17,654 nucleotides of DNA, taken from the NCBI GenBank assembly GCA_964369995.1, contig CAYJHH010000058.1:1-17654 (forward strand), in the 5' to 3' direction. Source of the stretch: CAYJAD01 sp964369995. Its GTDB lineage: Bacteria > Desulfobacterota > Desulfovibrionia > Desulfovibrionales > Desulfovibrionaceae. The translations under genes were made by a program, and so were the position numbers. Position 1 is the stretch's first letter. Each line of letters opens with the position of its first letter. Shown one piece after another: positions 6,464 through 13,478 of this stretch. The notes beneath the pieces are model-generated. The model was not told the origin of the DNA. It saw only the letters and a program-made list of their open reading frames with translations, and ran no database searches.

Positions 6464-8707
6464 TTAGCGGTAATATACATTGCGTCCGCCAATGGTCAGC
6501 AGCGCTTGCTTTAAATTGGCACGAATATGGCGTCTGTCCCAAATGCCTTGGATATGGCCGCGGGAAAGCGCGTTGCTGGAGCTGTGATAATTTGGTGGAA
6601 TATCAATGCCCGTGGTTTCTTTAATAACGCCGGGGCCGGCAAAGCCAAGGTTGGATGAGCGCACGGCAAATTGATACGGTGAGCAACCAAGGAAGCTTGC
6701 CACAGGACCTGCAAAGGAATTGGTATCATACAGCACCATATACAGGCCCCCATTATCAATATAACGACGCACAGCCACGGTACATCTAGGCATTTGAATA
6801 ACGCCATGCGTACCTTCTTGAATGCGAATACCTGCAGTGCCATGCACATAGGCGATGAAAGGATAACGCTTTTTCATGGCAAGTTCGCAAGCTTCCACAA
6901 ACTTTTGCCCTTCGGCTGCACCCACAGAGCCACCGCGGAATGTTCCCATGAGCATGGCCACAATAACCTTCACACCATCAATGCAGGCTTCAAAGGTCAT
7001 GCAACCGCTCTTGGCGCCGGTTTTTTGTTGCGCTTCGTGAATGCGCTTATCAAAGTCTTTAAAGCCTAAGGGGTTACCGGCTTCAATGGCTTTGTTAAAC
7101 TCAAATACAGAGCCTTCATCAAAAACGTTACGCACATACCATTCCGGCTCCATGCTAAAGTGATGCCCGCAATAGCTACATACACCGGCAAATTCGCCAA
7201 ATAAGTCCGGCCCCCACAAGTCCAGGCAGCCATCTTTGGCCGCATTGGGGCAGGTAATGGTTCTGTCAATTTTATAACGCGGAGAAATATAATTCCAGCG
7301 GCTCACACGACCTTCGTCTTTCCATGTGGAAAGCTTGGTCAAAGCTTCGGTATCCACCGGCTTACTGGTACTGCCACCAAGACGTTTAAAGGGCGCTTTC
7401 ACGCGTTTTTTCATTAAAGAAAATTCGTTTTGCACTTCTTCCCAGAAGAAGGTCAATTTACGCTGATGATTACGATAAAAATCGTATTTAATCTTATTCC
7501 AACGTGTCAGCATGGCGCCGGCCACTTTGAGCCAGCTTTTCACATACCAAGGGCGACGGTCGCGGGCAGCGGTGCGTGACAATCGTAAGAATTTTTCTTG
7601 GCGTAAACGTACAAGACGATCTTTATTGCCATAAGAAAGTGCCCAGCGCATATAACGCTCTTCCAAATTGATATTGGGATTGCGACGACGCGAGGTGGCT
7701 ATGCCACGTAAAATAGGCATTTTACGGCTAGAAATCACCACTTCATCGGTGGAGCGAATAATTTCTTGACGCAAAGTACGATAAAAATCGAAATGGCTTG
7801 GACGTGCACCCAAGGGAGGCTCTTGAATAACTTGGTCAATATAACCGGCCTTTAGGTTATCTTGTGCAGTGATGTGCAAGGCCTCAGCGCAGTATTCAAT
7901 GAGCTCAGGGGTGGCGCGTTGTCCAGCTTTAATACGCCCTTCAATGGCGGCGGCGCCTTCGGGCGAAATAACGGAATAGTACCCATGGGAGAGCATGAGG
8001 CGTTTATCGGCAAGACCAATGGCTTCGGCGCCGCCGGAGCCACCTTCAGAAATAACCGCCACCACAGGCACGCGCAATTTAGCCATGCCATAAATATTAC
8101 GGGCAATTTGCTGCGCTGCACCAGGGTAATCTTCCACGGGGTATGAGCCGGGGGTGAAGATAAAGGTATGAATGGGTATACCTTCTGCTTCGGCAACACG
8201 CATATATTGCAATGCCTTAGCATTACCCCAAGGCTTTACGGAGCCGCCATTACGAAACTCTGCGCCATGGCCTTTTTCCTGACCAATAACCATAACAGAT
8301 TGGTTATAAGTTTTTTTGCCGCGGCGACGGGTAATAATGGCTCTGGCAATAAGCATACTTGGGTCAATACTAAATTCGTCCTGACCACCAATTTCGGTGA
8401 AATTGTCATACACATTTTCCAAAATATCACGCAAACACATGCGCTGTGGATGGCGCACAATACGCACTTTATCCATGGCAGTAAGCTTAGCTTCAAGCTT
8501 ACGCTCCATGAAAATAAAGAGCTCTTCCACGGTGATCATTTCCGTTTGCGGATCTTTGCAGCTATCTTCTAAAAGACGCGTGGAAAGTTGCTCAAGCTTT
8601 TCGCGCAAAAGCTGCACCTTGTCTTGATGCTTATCGGCAAAAATATCTTGTATATATACAAGCCTGTCGGTGAGGCTTTGTAAACGTTTTTCTAAAGAAT
8701 TATCCAT
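6464..8707 (-). CDS. accA-accD: Fused acyl-CoA carboxylase carboxyltransferase, alpha (AccA) then beta (AccD)
   Basis: This subunit transfers CO2 from carboxybiotin to an acyl-CoA, most likely acetyl-CoA to give malonyl-CoA. The 747-residue chain joins both halves of the bacterial enzyme. Residues about 1-325 are AccA-like: RHPQRM (85-90), GQEKG, FIFTPGSYPVEDY (182-194), and the oxyanion-type EGGSGGAEAIGLADKR (221-236) with YSVISPEGAAAI (244-255). A basic linker of roughly 140 residues (330-470) follows. Residues about 480-747 are AccD-like: a zinc ribbon C486-x7-C494-x15-C510-x2-C513, RGGSVGAAEGQKFVEA (591-606), HGTAGIRIQEG (622-632) and LGFAGPGVIKETTG (687-700). The first cysteine pair is wider than the usual C-x2-C. 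AAAGGT stands six bases before the ATG. It lies 56 bases downstream of the accC-like gene. Confidence 0.92.
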   Translation of the reverse strand: MDNSLEKRLQSLTDRLVYIQDIFADKHQDKVQLLREKLEQLSTRLLEDSCKDPQTEMITVEELFIFMERKLEAKLTAMDKVRIVRHPQRMCLRDILENVYDNFTEIGGQDEFSIDPSMLIARAIITRRRGKKTYNQSVMVIGQEKGHGAEFRNGGSVKPWGNAKALQYMRVAEAEGIPIHTFIFTPGSYPVEDYPGAAQQIARNIYGMAKLRVPVVAVISEGGSGGAEAIGLADKRLMLSHGYYSVISPEGAAAIEGRIKAGQRATPELIEYCAEALHITAQDNLKAGYIDQVIQEPPLGARPSHFDFYRTLRQEIIRSTDEVVISSRKMPILRGIATSRRRNPNINLEERYMRWALSYGNKDRLVRLRQEKFLRLSRTAARDRRPWYVKSWLKVAGAMLTRWNKIKYDFYRNHQRKLTFFWEEVQNEFSLMKKRVKAPFKRLGGSTSKPVDTEALTKLSTWKDEGRVSRWNYISPRYKIDRTITCPNAAKDGCLDLWGPDLFGEFAGVCSYCGHHFSMEPEWYVRNVFDEGSVFEFNKAIEAGNPLGFKDFDKRIHEAQQKTGAKSGCMTFEACIDGVKVIVAMLMGTFRGGSVGAAEGQKFVEACELAMKKRYPFIAYVHGTAGIRIQEGTHGVIQMPRCTVAVRRYIDNGGLYMVLYDTNSFAGPVASFLGCSPYQFAVRSSNLGFAGPGVIKETTGIDIPPNYHSSSNALSRGHIQGIWDRRHIRANLKQALLTIGGRNVYYR

Positions 8708-8763
8708 GTTAGACCTTTCTATGCAGTGTTTTCTGCTGTAAATGGTGCACAGAATATCATAAA

Positions 8764-10191
8764 TTAAAATTTAAGAATTCGTGCAGTATTGGTGCGCAAA
8801 AAGTTAATATTGGACTTAAGCTCTTCGCCGGCATTATTATGCCCTTGCAAGGTCATGGTGTCCAAAAAGTCCACACCGCGCTCCTTGGCTTCTTCAATGT
8901 CTTTGCCCCAAATGATACCCAATGCCAAGTTGGGGTCAAACTCTGTGGGGATAACATAGGGAGCATCGGTGGGTACGTGAGTGAGCATGGTGAGCCAATC
9001 GTGGTCACGCCACCCATAACTGTCAATGGTTCCCACCCAAGGGGAGAATCTATTGTCAGGATCTTCTGCAATGAGACGATACTCAATGCCCACGCCTTCA
9101 AAAGAAATATCTTCTTGCGAATAACCAAGAGGATCCCCAAGGCCAATGCGGATTTGCTCGGCAATAAGATCCACTTCACCCAATTCCATACGATTTTTCA
9201 CGCTTGAAATACGGGCAGATACGCCATTTTCCACCTGAATACGCGTGTTCACTTCCATGAGGAAGGGCTCGCCATCGCGGGTAACAATCCATTCCCAGGT
9301 ACCCACATTGTCATAGCCAACGCTACGCGCCATGGTAAGGGAATATTGAATAATATCACGCAAAACCTGCGCCGCATCAAAAGTGTATTTGATATTTTGC
9401 GGGTCAAAACCAGGGGCAATTTCAATACGTTTTTGCAAGCCCGTGGACTGAATGGAACAGTTACGCGTACCAAAATGCACAGGGTTTTTACCACTTCGGT
9501 CAGAAACAATCTGCACTTCAAGGTGGTTAAAATCCATGATGCGTTGCTCAATAAGCACGCCTTCGTCTTTAAATTGACGTAAAGCATAGTTACGAATACG
9601 GCGATACACTGAACGGAAGTTGTCAATGTCATACACTTCCTCAATGCCCATGCCGCCGCCGCCGGCCGATGCTTTTACCAATACCAAGGGCTGCTTGATG
9701 CCGCGCTGCAATTGGAATTCAAAAACCGAACGAGCAACTTTTTCCGCTTCCATCTCATCATAGATGGGACGATCAGAGCCGGGTACCGTAGGTACGCCAA
9801 GACTACGTGCCAAACGCTTGGTGTTAATTTTATCACCCAGCTCGCGAATAATCTTCCAAGAAGGCCCAATGAAGGTAAGTTTACGGTCGCGTTTGGTCAC
9901 GCGGCGTGCAAAGCGAAAATCTTCGGCAAAAAAACCATAGCCTGGATGTATGGCTGTACATGCAGCATCATCAGCCACGGCCACAATTTCATTGGCGTCA
10001 TGGTAGGAAGCCACTTGGTATAGGCTTTTCTCGCCGCCAAGCTCACGTGCCAAACGCACATGGCCGGAGGCGTGATCTTCAGCGGTGTAAATACAGGTAA
10101 AGGCTACGCCAAGCTTATGACAAGCCCGTGTAATACGCATGGCAATTTCACCTCGGTTTGCCACAAGAACCTTTTCATTGTTTAAATCCAT
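8764..10191 (-). CDS. accC: Biotin carboxylase subunit (AccC-like)
   Basis: This ATP-grasp enzyme carboxylates carrier-bound biotin with bicarbonate and ATP. The 475-residue product is close to the size of free AccC. Motifs in order: VANRGEIAMRI (10-20), HPGYGFFAED (82-91), the Gly-rich ATP loop VKASAGGGGMG (172-182), HLEVQIVSD (223-231), LQKRIEIAPG (252-261), MEVNTRIQVEN (312-322) and EYRLIAED (370-377). Equivalents of the E. coli catalytic Lys, His, Glu, Asn and Arg residues appear present. Two usually invariant stretches differ: QVEHPVTE reads QVENGVSA, and the late D-S-L-L-A-K segment reads DPNLAL. No carrier domain follows. The ATG chosen gives the family N-terminus and has AAAGGG six bases upstream; an in-frame ATG 19 codons earlier would overlap the promoter. 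It is the first gene of the acc-ssb operon. A specialised acyl-CoA or pyruvate carboxylase cannot be excluded. Confidence 0.9.
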   Translation of the reverse strand: MDLNNEKVLVANRGEIAMRITRACHKLGVAFTCIYTAEDHASGHVRLARELGGEKSLYQVASYHDANEIVAVADDAACTAIHPGYGFFAEDFRFARRVTKRDRKLTFIGPSWKIIRELGDKINTKRLARSLGVPTVPGSDRPIYDEMEAEKVARSVFEFQLQRGIKQPLVLVKASAGGGGMGIEEVYDIDNFRSVYRRIRNYALRQFKDEGVLIEQRIMDFNHLEVQIVSDRSGKNPVHFGTRNCSIQSTGLQKRIEIAPGFDPQNIKYTFDAAQVLRDIIQYSLTMARSVGYDNVGTWEWIVTRDGEPFLMEVNTRIQVENGVSARISSVKNRMELGEVDLIAEQIRIGLGDPLGYSQEDISFEGVGIEYRLIAEDPDNRFSPWVGTIDSYGWRDHDWLTMLTHVPTDAPYVIPTEFDPNLALGIIWGKDIEEAKERGVDFLDTMTLQGHNNAGEELKSNINFLRTNTARILKF

Positions 10192-10210
10192 TCTTTTCCC
10201 TTTGGGTGGT

Positions 10211-10240
10211 ATATAACGGTATACATTATTGAGCACGCAA
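10211..10240 (-). promoter_or_regulatory. Candidate promoter of the acc-ssb operon
   Basis: On the minus strand TTGCGT (10235-10240), an 18-bp spacer and TTATAT (10211-10216) lie 20-50 bases before the accC-like start codon. The same -35 hexamer is used in the candidate tgt promoter. The -35 box overlaps the outer end of the inverted repeat at 10237-10283. Confidence 0.4.
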
Positions 10241-10283
10241 AAGTACAAAGCTTATATAAAGGTATAAAAGCTTTGTACTTTGC
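10237..10283. repeat. Long inverted repeat between pilZ and accC-like gene
   Basis: Arms GCAAAAGTACAAAGCTT (10237-10253) and AAGCTTTGTACTTTGC (10268-10283) pair over 16 bp with one bulged A, around a 14-nt AT-rich centre. It starts five bases after the pilZ stop and its far arm meets the -35 box of the candidate acc promoter. The stem is AT-rich and no U-tract follows on either strand, so it is either a weak terminator of the mot operon or a DNA-binding site controlling the acc operon. Confidence 0.6.
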
Positions 10284-10288
10284 ATGAG

Positions 10289-10663
10289 TTACTTTTTATT
10301 TGCTTCAATAATACGCTTTTGAATCTCTAATACTAATTTGTCCAATGCATATTCTTGGCGCTCATTCATCCCCACAAAGTTACAGGCCACTACACCACGT
10401 GGAGTGACACGAATAACCTTGGCGCGCAAACTTGTTAAAATGGAACGACCACGCACTTCTAGCTGCACAGCAAAGGTGGCACCCTCTGCCAAATTAATGT
10501 TTTGCGGTAGCTGAATAGCACAACCGGTCACACTAATATCCACCACTTCATACGTGGATTTACCGCCATTAATACGGGCTTCGATACCTTGCACCATGGC
10601 CCTATAGGCCAATCTTTGGCCTTGGTCATCATCATCTAATGAAAAATCGTATTTATTTGACAT
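10289..10663 (-). CDS. PilZ-domain protein (cyclic-di-GMP effector)
   Basis: The 124-residue protein is a single PilZ domain. Both c-di-GMP-binding motifs are intact: R17-x3-R21 (RLAYR) and D42-x-S44-x2-G47 (DISVTG). The rest follows the PilZ beta-barrel pattern with a C-terminal helix (about 105-122). A short acidic N-terminus (DDDDQ) precedes the RxxxR switch. Its ATG overlaps the motB stop codon by one base (TAATG), so it is translationally coupled to the stator gene. That context suggests it tunes flagellar motor output or the switch between swimming and attachment, in the manner of YcgR, though it lacks the YcgR N-terminal domain. The functional assignment is inferred from motifs and position. 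Confidence 0.92.
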   Translation of the reverse strand: MSNKYDFSLDDDDQGQRLAYRAMVQGIEARINGGKSTYEVVDISVTGCAIQLPQNINLAEGATFAVQLEVRGRSILTSLRAKVIRVTPRGVVACNFVGMNERQEYALDKLVLEIQKRIIEANKK

Positions 10664-11397
10664 TATGGACTCTTTGTTACATCTCGTTGTAAGACAAATT
10701 CCACGCGCCTATTGCGCGCTTTGTTTTCTTCCGTCGTGTTAGGCATAAGAGGATTGAGCGAGCCATATCCTGTGGCCGTGAGCCTGTCTGCCTCAATACC
10801 TTGCGAAAGCAAATAACGCAATACTGTAACAGCACGTAAGGCGGACAAATCCCAATTATCTTTAAAGCGCACATTGTCTTCCACAGGGCCATCATCTGAA
10901 TAGCCGCGTATATCCACACGCTGTTCGCGCCTTTTGACAAAAATATCTTTTAGTACATCTAATACTTTCAAGCTTTCTGCATTAAGCTCTGTACTGCTGG
11001 GGGCAAAAAGCACTTTACCAGGCAAGCGTAAGGTGATGGTGCCTTCATCAAGCACAGCCCCCACTTGACCCTCTACGCCATTTTGCACCAAAAAACTTCG
11101 TATATCGTTAAATGTTTGCTTTTGCGCTTCAATAAGTTCTTTACGTCTTTTTACTTCTTCGTGCAAAGACCCTTGCGTTTGGGTTGGGTCATTATGTGCA
11201 AGAGAGCTAGCATCGCCGCCAAGGGCTCCTTTAATGGAACCTACTGTGGCTAAAAACTTACTTTGCTCCACCGAAGAAAGTGAGAAGAGCAAGATAAAGA
11301 ACACCAGCAAAAGCATGGAGATATCAGCAAAGGTAGCAAGCCAGCCTTCCCCCTCATCACTGTCATCATCACCACTTTGTAAAGGATCGTCACTCAT
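10663..11397 (-). CDS. motB: Flagellar stator protein MotB/PomB type
   Basis: MotB anchors the stator to peptidoglycan and carries the ion-binding aspartate. The 244-residue product has an acidic cytoplasmic N-terminus, one membrane segment (about 22-42) beginning WLATFAD with the essential aspartate at D25, a plug/linker region, and an OmpA-like peptidoglycan-binding domain (about 118-240) with VDIRGYSDD (161-169), NWDLSALRA (181-189), ATGYG (208-212) and NRRVEF (229-234). It is shorter than E. coli MotB, mainly in the linker. The membrane helix resembles PomB more than E. coli MotB. It lies 34 bases downstream of motA, and its stop overlaps the pilZ start. Confidence 0.93.
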   Translation of the reverse strand: MSDDPLQSGDDDSDEGEGWLATFADISMLLLVFFILLFSLSSVEQSKFLATVGSIKGALGGDASSLAHNDPTQTQGSLHEEVKRRKELIEAQKQTFNDIRSFLVQNGVEGQVGAVLDEGTITLRLPGKVLFAPSSTELNAESLKVLDVLKDIFVKRREQRVDIRGYSDDGPVEDNVRFKDNWDLSALRAVTVLRYLLSQGIEADRLTATGYGSLNPLMPNTTEENKARNRRVEFVLQRDVTKSP

Positions 11398-11431
11398 AGT
11401 TACTTCCTATGCGTTTGCTGTTAATAAACGT

Positions 11432-12199
11432 TTAACCTTTGCCTTTGTCTGGAGCCTTGCGTTGCTTTGGAGGCAAGAATGAAGAAAGTTTTTCATACAC
11501 AAGGTTAGGGTTATTATTTTCTAAAATAGACTTGGCGCCCTCAAAAATAATGAGCAAAAGCAACTCTTCTTGCATGCTTCTGGCTTTCATCTTACCGGCC
11601 AAAGGAATAAATATAAGGTTAGCAATGAGTGCGCCGTAAAATGTTGTCAAAATGGCCACAGCCATGGCCGGCCCAATGGCCGCTGGGTCAGAAAGGTTTG
11701 CAAGCATCTGCACAAGACCAATAAGCGTACCTACCATCCCCATGGCAGGTGCCAAAGAAGCTAGGCGAGTAAATACGCTGATGCCAATATTGTGGCGCTT
11801 TTTCATGGACATGATTTCAATGGCCACGGTGGCATGAATGAGCGAGGGGTCAGCACTGTCAGCAATGAGCTGCGTAGCTTTTTTCAGAATAGGATTATCA
11901 GTTTGCACTTTTTCCAGCGCAATAATACCTTGGCGACGGCTGATTTCCGCAATTTTCACCATGGTAGCCACCACATCAGCAGCGGCGGAATCTTTGGCCG
12001 TAAAGGCCTTCATGCCGGCCCCGAAGGCTTGCTTCACCTCACTGGCCGGAAAGCAAACCATAATGGACGACAGCGTTCCCCCTACCACAATCATGATACT
12101 GGGAATGTCTATAAAGTTACCGGGTTGAGGTCCGATAAAGATAGAGCCAAGTACAAGGCCTAAGCCTCCGAGCATGCCACCAAGGGTTGCTATATCCAT
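11432..12199 (-). CDS. motA: Flagellar stator protein MotA/PomA type
   Basis: MotA forms the ring of the stator that converts ion flow to torque. The 255-residue product matches PomA length, with membrane segments at about 3-20, 32-52, 145-166 and 178-202 and a cytoplasmic loop holding the charged RRQGIIALEKV cluster (88-98). The pore region reads LAPAMGMVGTLIGL (149-162) and IGPAMAVAILTTFYGAL (175-191), with conserved prolines P151 and P199. Threonines at 158 and 186 sit where PomA has residues linked to sodium use, so a sodium-driven motor is possible but not proven. AGAGGA precedes the ATG by eight bases. It is the first gene of motA-motB-pilZ. Confidence 0.94.
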   Translation of the reverse strand: MDIATLGGMLGGLGLVLGSIFIGPQPGNFIDIPSIMIVVGGTLSSIMVCFPASEVKQAFGAGMKAFTAKDSAAADVVATMVKIAEISRRQGIIALEKVQTDNPILKKATQLIADSADPSLIHATVAIEIMSMKKRHNIGISVFTRLASLAPAMGMVGTLIGLVQMLANLSDPAAIGPAMAVAILTTFYGALIANLIFIPLAGKMKARSMQEELLLLIIFEGAKSILENNNPNLVYEKLSSFLPPKQRKAPDKGKG

Positions 12200-12296
12200 A
12201 TGTATAATCCTCTAAAAAGTGCTTTTGCTTGCAAGACGTGTTCTTTCCAAAGAGGCCATGTGTAGAAAAAAAACAAAAGCAAAATTTGTTTGCCAT

Positions 12297-12325
12297 AGTC
12301 TAGACATCTTTTAACTAAATGTCAA
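12297..12325 (-). promoter_or_regulatory. Candidate sigma70 promoter of motA-motB-pilZ
   Basis: On the minus strand a perfect -35 TTGACA (12320-12325), a 17-bp spacer and -10 TAGACT (12297-12302) predict transcription from about 12290, giving a leader of roughly 90 bases before motA. Confidence 0.55.
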
Positions 12326-12451
12326 AACTAAGAACAAGAAAATTTCTTCATTTAAAGTGAAAAGAAAGCCTGTGTGCCTGACGTAAAAAAGCGCATGCAG
12401 ACTTCTACCTAGGTTTTAAATTCAGTGCAAGTCGCACTTTCATTATATACT

Positions 12452-12478
12452 TTATCGGCATGGGAGAGAATTAATCAA
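12452..12478 (-). promoter_or_regulatory. Possible sigma28 (FliA) promoter upstream of motA
   Basis: GCCGATAA (12452-12459, minus strand) matches the FliA -10 consensus exactly. Eleven bases upstream, TTGATTAA (12471-12478) fits the -35 box poorly. It would give a leader of about 250 bases. The perfect -10 box and the motility gene downstream are the reasons for listing it. Confidence 0.3.
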
Positions 12479-12498
12479 GGGTAAAGGCATAAAAAATC

Positions 12499-12527
12499 TT
12501 GTGACTTAGCGCAACGCAGGATATAGA
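12499..12527 (+). promoter_or_regulatory. Candidate promoter of the purine nucleoside phosphorylase gene
   Basis: TTGTGA (12499-12504), a 17-bp spacer and TATAGA (12522-12527) predict a start near 12534 and a leader of about 60 bases. Confidence 0.45.
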
Positions 12528-12593
12528 GGTAGCGGCCTTTGGGAAAAAATACGTCCTTAAACCAAAAAACCCAGGCTAACAATTGGTGTATCT

Positions 12594-13445
12594 ATGCAAA
12601 AAAACGAACAAAATTTTTCTGAACTACAAAACGTCGTACAAGCTTTACGCAAACAAATACATGGCCCCATGCCTACGGTGGGCATAGTACTTGGCACAGG
12701 TCTTGGCGGCCTTGTAAAAAAAGTAGAGCATGCACAGCGCATTGCCTATGCAGATTTGCCCCATTTTCCTAAAGCCACAGTGGCTTCTCATGATGGCTGT
12801 TTTGTTTTTGGACAGCTTACAGACCAAGAGGGAAAAAGCGTTAACGTGGTTTTGCAACAAGGTCGCTGTCATCTATATGAAGGCTATAGCCCTGCTCAAG
12901 TATGCATGGGCGTGCGCGCCATGGCTAGCCTTGGCATTAATAGCCTTATTATATGTAGTGCCACAGGAGCATTGAACCCGCGCTTTGATACCGGCGATCT
13001 TATGCTCATGACCGATCACATTAACCTTACGGGGCAAAGTCCCCTCACAGGAGAAAATGTGGATGCGTGGGGCGTGCGTTTTCCCGATATGAGTAAAACT
13101 TATGATACGGCCTATCAGCGCCAATGCCTTGAAAGTGCGCAAGCCCTTGGCATTCGCCTTGAACGCGGCGTCTATGTGGGTGTGCTGGGGCCGCACATGG
13201 AAACTCCAGCAGAAACGCGCTATTTACGCCAAATAGGCGCCGATGCTGTGGGCATGTCCACGGTGCTTGAAGTTATAGCCGCAAGGCATATGGGTGTACG
13301 CGTGCTTGGCATTGCATGTTTGTGCAATAAAAATTTGCCTGACTGTATGGCAGAAGTACCCCTTGAAGAAGTTATTGCTGTGGCAAATATGGCAGAAGAG
13401 CGCCTCACGCGCCTTGTGCACCATGTCATTATGAATATCGCCTAA
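12594..13445 (+). CDS. punA: Purine nucleoside phosphorylase, trimeric (mammalian) type
   Basis: The enzyme splits purine (deoxy)ribonucleosides with phosphate to base plus (deoxy)ribose-1-phosphate in purine salvage. The 283-residue protein shows the trimeric PNP signatures: LGTGLGGL (33-40), GRCHLYEGYSPAQV (90-103) with the phosphate-site histidine H93, DLMLMTDHINLTGQSPLTG (135-153), VLGPHMETPAETR (197-209) with the base-binding glutamate E203, ADAVGMSTVLEVIAARH (216-232), and the CNKN segment where N245 matches the asparagine that favours 6-oxopurines (inosine, guanosine). The usual TNAAGG segment reads CSATGA (121-126), a mild deviation. The ribosome-binding site is weak (TGGTG six bases before the ATG). 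bipA follows 33 bases later on the same strand, so the two may be cotranscribed. Confidence 0.94.
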   Translation: MQKNEQNFSELQNVVQALRKQIHGPMPTVGIVLGTGLGGLVKKVEHAQRIAYADLPHFPKATVASHDGCFVFGQLTDQEGKSVNVVLQQGRCHLYEGYSPAQVCMGVRAMASLGINSLIICSATGALNPRFDTGDLMLMTDHINLTGQSPLTGENVDAWGVRFPDMSKTYDTAYQRQCLESAQALGIRLERGVYVGVLGPHMETPAETRYLRQIGADAVGMSTVLEVIAARHMGVRVLGIACLCNKNLPDCMAEVPLEEVIAVANMAEERLTRLVHHVIMNIA

Positions 13446-13478
13446 TGGCGAAAAACCTTTTAATCTTATAAGATAGCT

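Larger units (their letters stand above)
12200..12593. other. Divergent intergenic region motA/pnp
   Basis: This 394-base, AT-rich gap holds control signals only. From the motA side: its ribosome-binding site, a leader of about 90 bases, a sigma70-type promoter (12297-12325) and a possible sigma28 promoter (12452-12478). On the other strand, a promoter for the purine nucleoside phosphorylase gene lies at 12499-12527. A short inverted repeat AGTGC/GCACT occurs at 12425-12438. I see no convincing small gene or RNA. Confidence 0.6.

Noticed and set aside
8764..10248. Longer accC-like reading from the ATG at 10248
   Set aside because: The extra 19 residues are unlike the family, lie over the candidate promoter, and the ATG at 10191 has a proper ribosome-binding site.
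12270..12296. sigma54-like GG...GC elements upstream of motA (minus strand)
   Set aside because: The GG and GC are 12 bases apart where 10 are required, and other candidates also fail the spacing.
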